The notes under the pieces were generated by a model. That model was not told the origin of the DNA. It made no database searches and saw nothing but the letters and a program-made list of their open reading frames with translations. A program made the position numbers and the translations under genes. This document shows positions 17,099 through 25,948 of a stretch of DNA of 64,000 nucleotides, in pieces. The first letter of the stretch is position 1; the number at the start of each line of letters is the position of its first letter. This stretch comes from an uncultured Clostridia bacterium (GTDB lineage Bacteria > Bacillota > Clostridia > Lachnospirales > UBA5962), in NCBI GenBank assembly GCA_946481295.1, contig CAMLLW010000001.1:147452-211451 (forward strand), in the 5' to 3' direction.

Positions 17099-19243
17099 AT
17101 GAAAATTGCGGTAATTCTATTTATTGTTTTTTTTATAATATTAATGTATGCAATATTATATATGTATAAAATTTATATGATAAAAAAAGAAGTTGTATTA
17201 ATTAATGATTTAAAAGATAAATTTATAATATTTACTGATAAAGACTTTAATATTAAATTTGCTAATGAAAAGTTTATAAGATTATTTCTTAATAATAATA
17301 AAAATGTTAATTTTTTTAATTTGTTAACTACAGATTATTTTGAAAATAAGTCTATCAAAGTTAAGAATATATTAAAAGATGAAAAACATAAATGTGTAAA
17401 AATAAAATATAAAGATGGAATATGTAAGTATTTTAAAATAGATATTTTTAAAGTACGGGGATTTTTTATAAAAAATTTTAATTATATTATAAGTATTGAA
17501 GATGTTGATGACCTTATTTATATTTATGAAAAATTAGAAGAATATGAAGATAATAAAACTGTAAATATAAATTATGATTATAATAGTAGTTATTTTAATA
17601 ATACTCAATCATCTATAAAAAATTTACCTTTAGGTTTTTGGGAATATGACTTACAAAATAAGAAATTTAAACATAGTGAAAAATTATTTAATATAGCTAA
17701 TAATATAGATAGTATATATAATTTTTTTACAGATAGTGATTATTATAGTTTTTTGTATAAAATTATAGGAGATATAATTTTTGTTGACAATAATAAAGAT
17801 TTTAAATATATTTCTAAGTTGAAAAGTAAGGATAAACTTATTTTTTTAGATATGGAAGGAAATTTTTTAGAAGATGCGATGGGTAATATTAATGCAAAAT
17901 TATCTTGCAGTTTAAATGTAATAAATCAAAATGAAAATGATGAAAATGTAAATTTAAAATATGATACTCTTACTAATTTACCTAATAGGACTCAATTTTT
18001 AAAGTATTTAGAAGAAGAATTAAAAAAAGAAATAAAATCTGCTATTGTTATAATAAGTATAAATGATTTAAATATTATAAATGAAGTATATGGTTACAAA
18101 TTGGGAAACAAGGTTTTATTAGATGTGGTAAATAAAATAAAAATTGTTTTTAAAGATTATCATATAAGTAGATTTAGTGGGAGTAAGTTTGCTATATTTA
18201 TACCAAATTATAATTTAATTAATTTAGATGATTATTTAAAAGAAGTATTTAGCCAAATTATTATTAATTATAAAGATAGTAATAATAAACATAAAGTTTT
18301 AGGAGTTAGTTTAAATGGAGGAATTTCAATATATCCTGATAACTCTAAAGTAATATTTTATTTATTAAGGTATGCTTATATAGCTATTAGTTTTGCTAAA
18401 GAAGTTGGGAAAAATCAATATTTATATTTTAACTATAGTATGAAAGAAAAAATAGAGAAATCTTTATATTTAGAAGATGAGTTAGTAAAAGCTTTAAAAA
18501 CAAAAGAAGATTTTAGTATTTATTTACAACCAAAATATTCATTTTCTAATGGTAAATTACATGGATTTGAAGCATTAATAAGGTGGGATAATAATAAATA
18601 TGGAAGAGTAGGACCAGATGAATTTATACCAATAGCTGAAAGAAAAGGATATATAATAGATTTAGGAATATGGGTTTTAGAACAAGCCTGTTTAATGATA
18701 AAAGAAATACAAGATTTAGGTTACACTAATTTTTCTATATCTGTTAATATATCAGCTGAGCAACTAAAAGATAAAAATATAATAAGTAATATTAAAACAA
18801 TATTATTAAAGACAGGTATAGATACAAAACATTTACAATTAGAGATTACAGAAAGCATGCTAATGGAGAATATTGATAATTTAAATTATTATGACTTATT
18901 AATAAGTTTACGTGAATTGGGAATAGGAATATCACTTGACGATTTTGGCAAAGGTTATTCTAGTCTGTCTAGTTTAAAAGATTTACCTATATCTGAAATA
19001 AAAATAGATAAAAATTTTGTAGATAATTTATCATCATCAGAAATAGATAGAAGTATAATAAGAGAAATAATTATATTATCTAAAATTTTAGGTCTTTCTA
19101 CTGTTGCTGAAGGTATAGAAACACAAGATCAATATGATTTTTTAGAAAGTATAAACTGTAATTATGCGCAAGGATATTTATGTGGTAAACCTATGCCAAA
19201 AAATGAAGCATTTAAATTACTAAAATTATTAGAAAATAAATAA
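17099..19243 (+). CDS. Membrane-bound GGDEF-EAL protein, probable c-di-GMP phosphodiesterase
   Basis: The product is 714 residues: one N-terminal membrane segment (~1-24), a PAS-like sensor region (~35-280), a GGDEF domain (~290-440) and an EAL domain (~455-710). The GGDEF signature is replaced by SGSKF (in ISRFSGSKFAIFIP), so cyclase activity is unlikely. The EAL domain keeps the key residues: GFEALIRW, SVNISAEQL, LEITESML, LDDFGKGYSS, EIKIDKNFV, AEGIET and QGYLCGKPMP. I infer hydrolysis of cyclic-di-GMP, possibly with the GGDEF part as a GTP sensor. It lies 12 bases before the mscS-like gene and is likely co-transcribed with it. Confidence 0.9.
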   Translation: MKIAVILFIVFFIILMYAILYMYKIYMIKKEVVLINDLKDKFIIFTDKDFNIKFANEKFIRLFLNNNKNVNFFNLLTTDYFENKSIKVKNILKDEKHKCVKIKYKDGICKYFKIDIFKVRGFFIKNFNYIISIEDVDDLIYIYEKLEEYEDNKTVNINYDYNSSYFNNTQSSIKNLPLGFWEYDLQNKKFKHSEKLFNIANNIDSIYNFFTDSDYYSFLYKIIGDIIFVDNNKDFKYISKLKSKDKLIFLDMEGNFLEDAMGNINAKLSCSLNVINQNENDENVNLKYDTLTNLPNRTQFLKYLEEELKKEIKSAIVIISINDLNIINEVYGYKLGNKVLLDVVNKIKIVFKDYHISRFSGSKFAIFIPNYNLINLDDYLKEVFSQIIINYKDSNNKHKVLGVSLNGGISIYPDNSKVIFYLLRYAYIAISFAKEVGKNQYLYFNYSMKEKIEKSLYLEDELVKALKTKEDFSIYLQPKYSFSNGKLHGFEALIRWDNNKYGRVGPDEFIPIAERKGYIIDLGIWVLEQACLMIKEIQDLGYTNFSISVNISAEQLKDKNIISNIKTILLKTGIDTKHLQLEITESMLMENIDNLNYYDLLISLRELGIGISLDDFGKGYSSLSSLKDLPISEIKIDKNFVDNLSSSEIDRSIIREIIILSKILGLSTVAEGIETQDQYDFLESINCNYAQGYLCGKPMPKNEAFKLLKLLENK

Positions 19244-19255
19244 GGAAATATTAAA

Positions 19256-20137
19256 ATGATAGACTTAATAATAGAAAATCTAGATTTATTAATACAAAAA
19301 ATTCTAAATATACAAAATAAAGAAGAATTAACAAAAATTCAAAATAAATTAATATTTTTATTTGAAAGATGTATAAAAGTAGTTATATTAATAATTATAG
19401 CTTATATAGTTATTAATATAGGGTTTTTTGTTATAAATAAAATTTGTAGTGTATCTTCAAAGCATATGAAGTCTAATATTAGAAAAATTGCAACATTTAG
19501 ATTAATATTGCAAAATTTATTTAAATATTTTGTATATTTTGTACTGATATATAAAGTATTTGCTGTCTTTGGAGAAGATTTAAAACCTATTTTAACTATA
19601 GCTAGTATAGGAAGCGTTGCTATAGCTTTTGGATCTCAAAGTTTAGTAAAAGATATGATTTTAGGTGCTTTTATTTTATTAGAAGATCAATTTTTAGTTG
19701 GAGATGTAATTAAAATAGGAGATGTCATTGGAAAAGTAGAACAGATAAAATTAAGAACACTTAGTATTAGAACTTTTAGGGGAGAATTGTTTATAATACC
19801 TAATGGAAGTATAACTACTATTACAAATTTAAGTAATTATTATAAAAAAATTAACATTTTAATAGAGGTTTATATTAATAATAATTTAGATTTTGCAGTT
19901 AAATTTTTAAAAGATAGTTTAAAAGATTTTTATGGTACTACAGAAAATGTTTTACTACAACCTAGAATAGAAGAAGTTAAAATTGTAGGACCAAATAAAG
20001 TTGCAATAGAAATATCATTAGAGTGTAAAAATGGAACTATTGATGATACAGAAATATATTTAAAAAAGTATTTGCAAGATAGTTTTATAAAACAAGACAT
20101 AAAAATAGAGTGTTTGGAGGGCTTTTATGTTAATTAA
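19256..20137 (+). CDS. mscS: Small-conductance mechanosensitive channel (MscS family)
   Basis: The 293-residue product has membrane segments near 38-64, 85-108 and 112-140; the last is the pore helix with ASIGSVAIAFGSQSLVKDMI. The MscS beta domain follows (DQFLVGDVIKIGDVIGKVE, then LRTLSIRTFRGELFIIPNG). It would open under membrane tension to release solutes in osmotic downshock. It overlaps the following DUF951 gene by 11 bases. A GTP- or c-di-GMP-related link to the upstream gene is not supported by sequence. Confidence 0.92.
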   Translation: MIDLIIENLDLLIQKILNIQNKEELTKIQNKLIFLFERCIKVVILIIIAYIVINIGFFVINKICSVSSKHMKSNIRKIATFRLILQNLFKYFVYFVLIYKVFAVFGEDLKPILTIASIGSVAIAFGSQSLVKDMILGAFILLEDQFLVGDVIKIGDVIGKVEQIKLRTLSIRTFRGELFIIPNGSITTITNLSNYYKKINILIEVYINNNLDFAVKFLKDSLKDFYGTTENVLLQPRIEEVKIVGPNKVAIEISLECKNGTIDDTEIYLKKYLQDSFIKQDIKIECLEGFYVN

Positions 20138-20321
20138 TATAGGGGATAGAGTTGTTATGAAAAAACCACATCCTTGTGGAAATAATGAATGGGAAATTAC
20201 AAGAGTTGGGGTAGACATAAAAATAAAATGTTTAAAATGTGATCATATAGTAATGTTACCAAGAGTTAAATTTGAGAAAAACATTAAAAAGTTTACAAAT
20301 AAAATTGAAAATACTTTATAA
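20127..20321 (+). CDS. DUF951 family protein (YyzM-like)
   Basis: The 64-residue product matches DUF951: INIGDRVVMKKPHPCGNNEW, then GVDIKIKCLKCDHIVMLPR. A CxxC-like pair (KCLKCDH) and the PHPCG cysteine suggest metal or nucleic acid binding, but no function is established. The family commonly sits between an mscS gene and rpsF in Firmicutes, exactly as here. Start ATG follows TTGGAGGG inside mscS. Confidence 0.88.
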   Translation: MLINIGDRVVMKKPHPCGNNEWEITRVGVDIKIKCLKCDHIVMLPRVKFEKNIKKFTNKIENTL

Positions 20322-20329
20322 AATTACTA

Positions 20330-20358
20330 TTGCTTTAAAAAGATTGTTGTGATAAAAT
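20330..20358 (+). promoter_or_regulatory. Sigma-A-type promoter for rpsF-ssb-rpsR
   Basis: TTGCTT at 20330-20335 and TAAAAT at 20353-20358 are 17 bases apart, with an extended -10 TG at 20350-20351. Transcription would begin near 20365, giving a leader of about 60 bases. Confidence 0.65.
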
Positions 20359-20374
20359 CAATATTTGATTAGTC

Positions 20375-20404
20375 CTTGCTCTTATAAATAGATAAGGGCC
20401 AAAG
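20375..20404 (+). promoter_or_regulatory. Hairpin in the rpsF leader, possible S6:S18 autoregulatory element
   Basis: GCTCTTAT (20378-20385) pairs with ATAAGGGC (20392-20399) around a 6-base loop; outside it, a single unpaired C at 20400 is followed by TT/AA pairing. Ribosomal proteins S6 and S18 are known to regulate rpsF operons through a leader hairpin with a bulge. The position, just before the ribosome binding site AGGAGGTG, is right, but I cannot verify the specific bulge sequence. Confidence 0.35.
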
Positions 20405-20423
20405 TCCAAAAGGAGGTGTAAAT

Positions 20424-20711
20424 GTGAATAAATACGAATTAACAATTATAGTAAGACCTGATCTAGAAAAAGAAGCTTTAACTGCAGAGTTTGATCAAGT
20501 TAAAGAACTTATAACAAAATTTGGTGGTACAATAGATAAAGTTGATGAGTGGGGAAAACGTAAACTTGCTTATGAAATTAACAAAGTAAACGAAGGATTT
20601 TACAATTTTATAGAATTTACTGCTGATGCTAATGTTCCAGCTGAAATTGAAAGCCGTATACGTATTAAAGAAAATATACTTCGTTATCTTATAATTCGTC
20701 AAGAAGACTAG
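20424..20711 (+). CDS. rpsF: Ribosomal protein bS6
   Basis: The 95-residue product starts at GTG 20424 after AAAAGGAGGTG; the ATG two bases earlier is followed at once by TGA. It begins MNKYELTIIVRPDLEKEAL and contains VDEWGKRKLAYEINK, the S6 signature. It binds 16S rRNA with S18 in the 30S platform. First gene of the rpsF-ssb-rpsR operon. Confidence 0.97.
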   Translation: MNKYELTIIVRPDLEKEALTAEFDQVKELITKFGGTIDKVDEWGKRKLAYEINKVNEGFYNFIEFTADANVPAEIESRIRIKENILRYLIIRQED

Positions 20712-20726
20712 TTAGGAGATTGTTAT

Positions 20727-21197
20727 ATGAATAAAGTTATTTTAATGGGACGTTTAACAAAAAACCCAGAAGTGAGATATTCTCAAAGTGCTGAACCTAT
20801 AGCAATTGCACGTTATACATTAGCAATTAATAGACGATTTAAACGTGATAATGAGCCAACTGCAGACTTTATAAACTGTGTAGTTTTTGGTAAACAAGCA
20901 GAATTTGCAGAAAGATACTTTGTAAAAGGTATGATGATTTCTGTTTCTGGAAGATTACAAGTTAGTTCTTGGGATGATCCTCAAACAGGACAAAAACGTT
21001 GGAACACAGATGTTGTTGTAGAAGAACAAGAGTTTGCAGAAAGTAAATCAGCTTTTGAAAATAGAAGTACAAATAATTCTTTTGGTGAATCAGAAAATTA
21101 TGTCTCTCGACAAAATAATAATAACAACTTTTCTAATCAGCCAGAAGGCTTTTCAGATATAGGTGAAGTTTTAGATGATGAAGACTTACCTTTTTAA
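20727..21197 (+). CDS. ssb: Single-stranded DNA-binding protein
   Basis: The 156-residue product has the SSB OB fold (MNKVILMGRLTKNPEVRYSQ, FINCVVFGKQAEF, VSGRLQVSSW), an Asn/Ser-rich linker, and the acidic C-terminal tip DDEDLPF that binds partner proteins. It protects single-stranded DNA in replication and repair. It lies in the classic rpsF-ssb-rpsR order with 15 bases after rpsF. Confidence 0.97.
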   Translation: MNKVILMGRLTKNPEVRYSQSAEPIAIARYTLAINRRFKRDNEPTADFINCVVFGKQAEFAERYFVKGMMISVSGRLQVSSWDDPQTGQKRWNTDVVVEEQEFAESKSAFENRSTNNSFGESENYVSRQNNNNNFSNQPEGFSDIGEVLDDEDLPF

Positions 21198-21228
21198 AAA
21201 CTAATAAAATTGTAAAGGAGGCGTATTT

Positions 21229-21459
21229 ATGATAAACAAAAAACGTGGCCGTAGAAAAAAACGTGTTTGTGCTTTCTGTGCAGATAAAAACAATACTATA
21301 GATTATAAAGATGTTAATAAACTTAAAAAATATGTTTCTGAACGTGGTAAAATTTTACCTCGTAGAATAACTGGTAATTGTGCTAAACATCAAAGAGTAC
21401 TAACAGTTGCTATTAAACGTGCAAGACATATTGCTTTATTACCATATACAATGGAATAG
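21229..21459 (+). CDS. rpsR: Ribosomal protein bS18
   Basis: The 76-residue product has the S18 core: [32 protein letters not shown] and ALLPYT. It carries two cysteines near the start (VCAFCADK), common in zinc-type clostridial S18. A strong GGAGGCG precedes it, and a terminator follows directly. Confidence 0.97.
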   Translation: MINKKRGRRKKRVCAFCADKNNTIDYKDVNKLKKYVSERGKILPRRITGNCAKHQRVLTVAIKRARHIALLPYTME

Positions 21460-21464
21460 AAAAC

Positions 21465-21497
21465 AAAAACTTTGCCAAGTATGCAAAGTTTTTTATT
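21465..21497 (+). terminator. Rho-independent terminator after rpsR
   Basis: ACTTTGC (21469-21475) pairs with GCAAAGT (21483-21489), followed by TTTTT. It also separates rpsR from the convergent AraC-type gene. Confidence 0.9.
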
Positions 21498-21499
21498 TT

Positions 21500-22555
21500 T
21501 TATATTTTTTTTAATTTTTGTTCTTTTCTAAATTGTGTAGGAGTCATTTTATACTCATTTTTAAAAGCACGTATAAAGTTTTCTGTATTTTGATATCCAA
21601 CTATTATACTTATTTCATTTATAGTTAGCTGACTTTCTTTTAATAATATTTCAATCTTATTAAATTTAATTTTCTTTAGAAGTTGTGTAAATGTATATCC
21701 TGTAATATTTTTTATATATTGAGAACAATATGGAATAGAATAATTTAATTTTTTAGATAATTCAGCTAATGTAATAGTGCTGTAGTTATTAAATATATAT
21801 TTTATTATATTAAAATTATTATAACCTTTTATAATAAAATTATTTGGATATGATACTGTATCTTTATATTTTCTTATTAAGTTATTTAGAAATATGCTAA
21901 ACATATTTTCTATTATATCATTAGTAAATTCATCATCTTTAATTTGTTCTATATACATATCTAATACAGAATGCATAATTTCTTTATCATTTGATGTATG
22001 AAAAATTAAGTATGTATCTTCATTTTTAGAGTAAACATTATTTAAAAAAAATGATGATATAATACTTTTATCTTTTAAATTATTAAATATTATATTTTCT
22101 ATTATATTTTTTCGTATAATTATATTAATTATGATACTATCATCTTCAACAAGAATTCCATGTGATACAAGTGGTGCAATTATACATAAGTCTCCAGATT
22201 TAAAAATTTGTTTTTGATTATTTATATAGTGTTCACATGTTCCTGACATAACATATACTAATTCAAAAAAATTATGTTGATGCATAAAAAGAGGTGTATA
22301 ACGATAATGTTTTGTTAAATAAATACATCTAGATGATAATTTTTTGAATGTATTATCTTCTTTAATAAAGTTTGGAATTTTATCTGGGAACAACTCAGGA
22401 ACTATACGTTCATTTTCAATAATTTTATTTTTATCTAAATTATCTATAAAATTTTTAAATAAATCTTTATTTTTTTTATTTTCAAAATATGTTTTATAAA
22501 AAACTTCTTCTTCATTATATTGTTTTAATATGCTTATAATATCACTTTTAGTCAT
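21500..22555 (-). CDS. AraC-family transcriptional regulator with cupin sensor
   Basis: The product is 351 residues. An N-terminal cupin-type ligand domain (~85-175; RYTPLFMHQHNFFELVYVMS is the family-typical histidine strand) is followed by two helix-turn-helix motifs (~245-345; TLAELSKKLNYSIPYCSQYI and TINEISIIVGYQNTENFIRA, ending MTPTQFRKE). This is the layout of sugar-responsive AraC activators. It is divergent from the GPH symporter/GH78 operon, 155-167 bases away, so it probably controls that operon. On the minus strand a six-codon frame (ATG at 22572) ends with a TGA overlapping this start. Confidence 0.9.
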   Translation of the reverse strand: MTKSDIISILKQYNEEEVFYKTYFENKKNKDLFKNFIDNLDKNKIIENERIVPELFPDKIPNFIKEDNTFKKLSSRCIYLTKHYRYTPLFMHQHNFFELVYVMSGTCEHYINNQKQIFKSGDLCIIAPLVSHGILVEDDSIIINIIIRKNIIENIIFNNLKDKSIISSFFLNNVYSKNEDTYLIFHTSNDKEIMHSVLDMYIEQIKDDEFTNDIIENMFSIFLNNLIRKYKDTVSYPNNFIIKGYNNFNIIKYIFNNYSTITLAELSKKLNYSIPYCSQYIKNITGYTFTQLLKKIKFNKIEILLKESQLTINEISIIVGYQNTENFIRAFKNEYKMTPTQFRKEQKLKKI

Positions 22556-22722
22556 TCTATATGTAACCCCATTTCCCTTCTAGTTTAGTTAAAAAAATTA
22601 TAGCACTATACATAAAAAAGTGATAGTAATATTCTTAAATTATGCAATTGTATTATTTTGTCAAATAGTTTATATTTATCTTAGTTAAAGAATATACAAT
22701 TAGATGGGGGTTGAGGGTTAAA
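22556..22722. promoter_or_regulatory. Divergent control region between araC-type gene and GPH operon
   Basis: This stretch must hold both promoters. A possible plus-strand -35 is TTGTCA at 22658-22663 without a convincing -10. I see no clear inverted repeat for the regulator. The plus-strand ribosome binding site TGAGGG is at 22712-22717. Confidence 0.4.
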
Positions 22723-24087
22723 TTGAGTGTAAGTAATAAGATGATTTCACGTAATTTGTGGAAGCAAAGAATAGGTTATGGTGCTGCAGATTTTGCAAGT
22801 AATTTAGTTTGGCAGATGATTTCATTATATTTGCTATATTTTTATACAGATGTAATGCTTTTAAATGTAAAATCTATTTCACTCATGTTTATTGTAACAA
22901 GATGTATAGACGCATTATTGGATCTTTTTACTGGTTATTTAATTGATCATACTAATACAAGATGGGGAAGATCTAGACCTTTTTTCTTATATGGAGCTAT
23001 TCCATTTGCAATTTTTGCAATTTTAGCTTTTAGTGTGCCAAATTTATCTCACACAGGTAAATTAGTGTATGCTTACATTACATATATATGTCTTATGTTT
23101 ATTTATGGGGTAGTAAATATACCTTTATCATCAATTCTTCCAAGTTTAACAGCAGATATAAATGAAAGAACAATGTTAACAACATCAAGAAAATTTTTTG
23201 CATTTTTAGGATCAGCTCTTGTTAGTTCAAGTACGCTTGGGATGGTAGCGTTTTTTGGAAAAGGAGATGAAGCAAAAGGTTTTAAAATAGTAATGATAAT
23301 TTTTGCAGTAATAGGATCTTTACTATTATTATTTACTTTTGCAACTGTTAAAGAACGAGTTAAAATTATAGATCAGCCTAAAGTTAGTGTTAAAGAAAGT
23401 GTTAAATCATTATCTAAAAATAGGCCTTGGAAAATATTTGCACTAAATGCTATATTTATGTGGACAGCTAATTTTTTAGAAAATGGAGCTTTAATTTATT
23501 ATTATAGTTATAATGTAGGAGATAAAACATTAGTTTCTAAAATTGCAACAATTATATCAATGGTACCTATTATTGTGAATTTTTCTGTACCTATATTAGC
23601 TAAAAAATTAGGTAAAAGAAATTTATTTGTAATTGCATCTATAATAGAAGTATTTGGATTAATAGTAGTATTAATTGGAGGTATCAATAGATCAATAATT
23701 ATAATTGGTGCATTTATTATAGGAGCTGGACAAGGTATAAAAAATAGTATTTATTTTTCTATTCAGGCAGATCCAATAGATTATGGTGAATGGAAAACTG
23801 GAATTAATACAGCAGGTATAATGTCTTCTGTAAATGGATTTATTGGAAAATGTTCACAAGCTATATCTGGTGGTTTATCAGGTTTATTACTTTCATATGG
23901 AGCATATAAAGCAAATTCAGAAGTTCAAAGTACAAAAGCACTTTTAGTAATAAAATCTATGTATATTTATATACCAGTAGTATTAGTTATTTTGTCAATT
24001 ATTACAATGTTATTTTATAATTTAGATAAAGAATATCCAAAAATAAAAGAAGAATTAGAAAAACGAAATAAAGAAGTGGAGGTATAA
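22723..24087 (+). CDS. GPH-family sugar:cation symporter (MFS fold)
   Basis: I favour TTG 22723, five bases after TGAGGG, giving 454 residues; ATG 22741 is the alternative. About twelve membrane segments are visible. Family signatures of glycoside-pentoside-hexuronide symporters: YGAADFASNLVWQMISLYLL at the start, RCIDALLDLFTGYLIDHTNT, RWGRSRPFFLYGAIPF, and in the second half QADPIDYGEWKTG. It would import a sugar or glycoside with Na+ or H+. The GH78-type gene three bases downstream suggests a rhamnosylated oligosaccharide as substrate; this is inference. Confidence 0.9.
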   Translation: MSVSNKMISRNLWKQRIGYGAADFASNLVWQMISLYLLYFYTDVMLLNVKSISLMFIVTRCIDALLDLFTGYLIDHTNTRWGRSRPFFLYGAIPFAIFAILAFSVPNLSHTGKLVYAYITYICLMFIYGVVNIPLSSILPSLTADINERTMLTTSRKFFAFLGSALVSSSTLGMVAFFGKGDEAKGFKIVMIIFAVIGSLLLLFTFATVKERVKIIDQPKVSVKESVKSLSKNRPWKIFALNAIFMWTANFLENGALIYYYSYNVGDKTLVSKIATIISMVPIIVNFSVPILAKKLGKRNLFVIASIIEVFGLIVVLIGGINRSIIIIGAFIIGAGQGIKNSIYFSIQADPIDYGEWKTGINTAGIMSSVNGFIGKCSQAISGGLSGLLLSYGAYKANSEVQSTKALLVIKSMYIYIPVVLVILSIITMLFYNLDKEYPKIKEELEKRNKEVEV

Positions 24088-24090
24088 TTA

Positions 24091-25653
24091 TTGATATCAT
24101 CAATTAAGAACTTTAAAATGGAAGTTAATGAGGATTTTATAAAAAAAGCTGAAATTTTAAAACCAATTTTACATGAGTCTATAAATTATCCTCAAAATAT
24201 AGTAAAAATAAATAAAACACAAAATGATTATGAAGTTATTAAATTAAAAAAAGCATCTAATATATCTGAATTTTCTATGGGGAAAGGAGATAGTATATAT
24301 TTAGATTTTGGAGATCATAATGTTGGATATTTATCATTTAAAATAAAATCAGTTGGTAGTCCTCCTGATGCACCTGCACATATTAAAATTAAATTAGGAG
24401 AACATCCTTGTGAAATAGTAGAGGAAAGTAGTAGTTATAATGGAGCTATAAGTAGTAGTTGGATACAAGAAGAATTTTTACATATAGATGTTTTACCTAC
24501 AGAAATATCAATGCCAAGGAGATATGCATTTAGATATGTAGAAATTAATGTTTTAGATACTTCACCTAAATATAAAATAGTTATAGAGAGTATATATTGT
24601 AAATCTGTTACATCAGGAGACAGAAAATTAGTTGATAATATAAAATGTAATGATAAAGAATTAGAAGAAATTGATAAAATAGCATTAAAAACAATGGAAG
24701 ATTGTATGCAATATGTATTTGAAGATGGACCCAAAAGAGATAGAAGATTATGGCTTGGTGATTTAAGATTACAGGCACTTACAAATTATGCAACTTTTAA
24801 AAATTATGATTTAGTTAAAAGATGTTTATATTTATTTGCTGGGGTTACACAAAATGAAAAAAGAGTTGGAGCCTGTATTTTTACAGAACCTAAAATATCA
24901 GTAGATGATACAACATTACTTGATTATTCATTATTTTTTATAACTTCTCTTTATGACTATTATATTGAAACTAAAGATAAAGATACTCTTATAGATTTAT
25001 GGAAAACTGCTTATCATCAAATTGAATTGGCAGAAATAAATATAGATGAAAATGGACTTTTAAAAGATAGTGAAGAGTGGTGGTGTTTTATTGATTGGCA
25101 AGAAAATTTAAATAAACAAGCTTCTTGTCAAGCAATTTTAATTTATGTATTAAAACAAGCTATATTTATTTCTAACGAATTAGAAGATAAATTACACAAA
25201 AATAAATTAACATTATTACTTAATAAAGTAATAGAAGGTGCTAAAAATTATTTATGGGATTCTCAAAAAAAATTTTTTGTTAGTGGAAGTAAAAAGCAAA
25301 TTTCATGGGCATCTCAAGTATGGTTTGTTCTAGCAAATATTTTATCAAAAGAAGAAAATAAATCTTTATTAGAAAGACTAAAAAAAGAAAATCCCAAAAT
25401 AAATATGGTAACTCCATATATGAATCATTATTATGTAGAAGCTTTGATACAATGTAATATGATGGAGGAAGCAAAAGAATATATTAAATATTATTGGGGT
25501 GGAATGGTAAAATTAGGAGCTGATTGTTTTTGGGAATTATTCGATCCAAATAATATTTATGTTTCTCCTTATGGATCAAGAATTATAAATAGTTATTGTC
25601 ATGCTTGGAGTTGTACACCTTCTTATATAATTAGAAAATATTATACAAATTAG
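24091..25653 (+). CDS. GH78-like alpha-L-rhamnosidase (cytoplasmic)
   Basis: The 520-residue product starts at TTG after GGAGG. A beta-sandwich part (~1-180) precedes an (alpha/alpha)6 barrel. GH78-type signs are DGPKRDRRLWLGDLR (~212-226, the general acid region) and the C-terminal NSYCHAWSCTPSYIIRKYY (~500). The protein is shorter than many GH78 enzymes (700-1000 residues), lacking extra N-terminal sandwich domains, and has no signal peptide, so it should act on imported oligosaccharides. It lies between the GPH symporter and the HPr-like gene. Rhamnose is the expected product; other alpha-L-sugars are possible. Confidence 0.8.
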   Translation: MISSIKNFKMEVNEDFIKKAEILKPILHESINYPQNIVKINKTQNDYEVIKLKKASNISEFSMGKGDSIYLDFGDHNVGYLSFKIKSVGSPPDAPAHIKIKLGEHPCEIVEESSSYNGAISSSWIQEEFLHIDVLPTEISMPRRYAFRYVEINVLDTSPKYKIVIESIYCKSVTSGDRKLVDNIKCNDKELEEIDKIALKTMEDCMQYVFEDGPKRDRRLWLGDLRLQALTNYATFKNYDLVKRCLYLFAGVTQNEKRVGACIFTEPKISVDDTTLLDYSLFFITSLYDYYIETKDKDTLIDLWKTAYHQIELAEINIDENGLLKDSEEWWCFIDWQENLNKQASCQAILIYVLKQAIFISNELEDKLHKNKLTLLLNKVIEGAKNYLWDSQKKFFVSGSKKQISWASQVWFVLANILSKEENKSLLERLKKENPKINMVTPYMNHYYVEALIQCNMMEEAKEYIKYYWGGMVKLGADCFWELFDPNNIYVSPYGSRIINSYCHAWSCTPSYIIRKYYTN

Positions 25654-25665
25654 GAGGAGTATTTA

Positions 25666-25896
25666 ATGGTTGAAAAAGTATTAAAGAATATGAATATGAA
25701 AGAAATTGAAGAGTTTAATAATATTTGCACAAAATGTAATTTTGAAATTAATTTAAAACAAGATAGATGTCTTGTAAATGCAAAATCTATTATGGGTATT
25801 TTTTATCTAGATAAAAATAAAAAAATTAAATTAGTAGCTGAAATAGATGATGAAGATTATATTAATAAAAATTTTTCTAGATTTATAGATAAATAA
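25666..25896 (+). CDS. HPr-like protein lacking the phosphorylatable histidine motif
   Basis: The 76-residue product aligns with HPr of the phosphotransferase system over its C-terminal two thirds: NAKSIMGIFYLD matches the HPr segment around regulatory Ser46 (here Ser41), followed by the usual KLVAEIDDEDYINK acidic helix region. The N-terminal GIHARPA motif with catalytic His15 is absent; that place reads MNMKEIEEF. It therefore cannot pass phosphate to sugars but could still be a target of HPr kinase, like Crh in Bacillus. It is the last gene of the GPH-GH78 operon, 12 bases after GH78, and is followed by a terminator. Confidence 0.7.
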   Translation: MVEKVLKNMNMKEIEEFNNICTKCNFEINLKQDRCLVNAKSIMGIFYLDKNKKIKLVAEIDDEDYINKNFSRFIDK

Positions 25897-25911
25897 AAAT
25901 ATTTATTATTT

Positions 25912-25948
25912 AAACCTCCCTATATTTAATATAGGGAGGTTTTATTTT
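25912..25948 (+). terminator. Rho-independent terminator after the HPr-like gene
   Basis: A 15-base-pair perfect inverted repeat (AAACCTCCCTATATT and AATATAGGGAGGTTT) ends in a T-rich tract. Confidence 0.93.
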
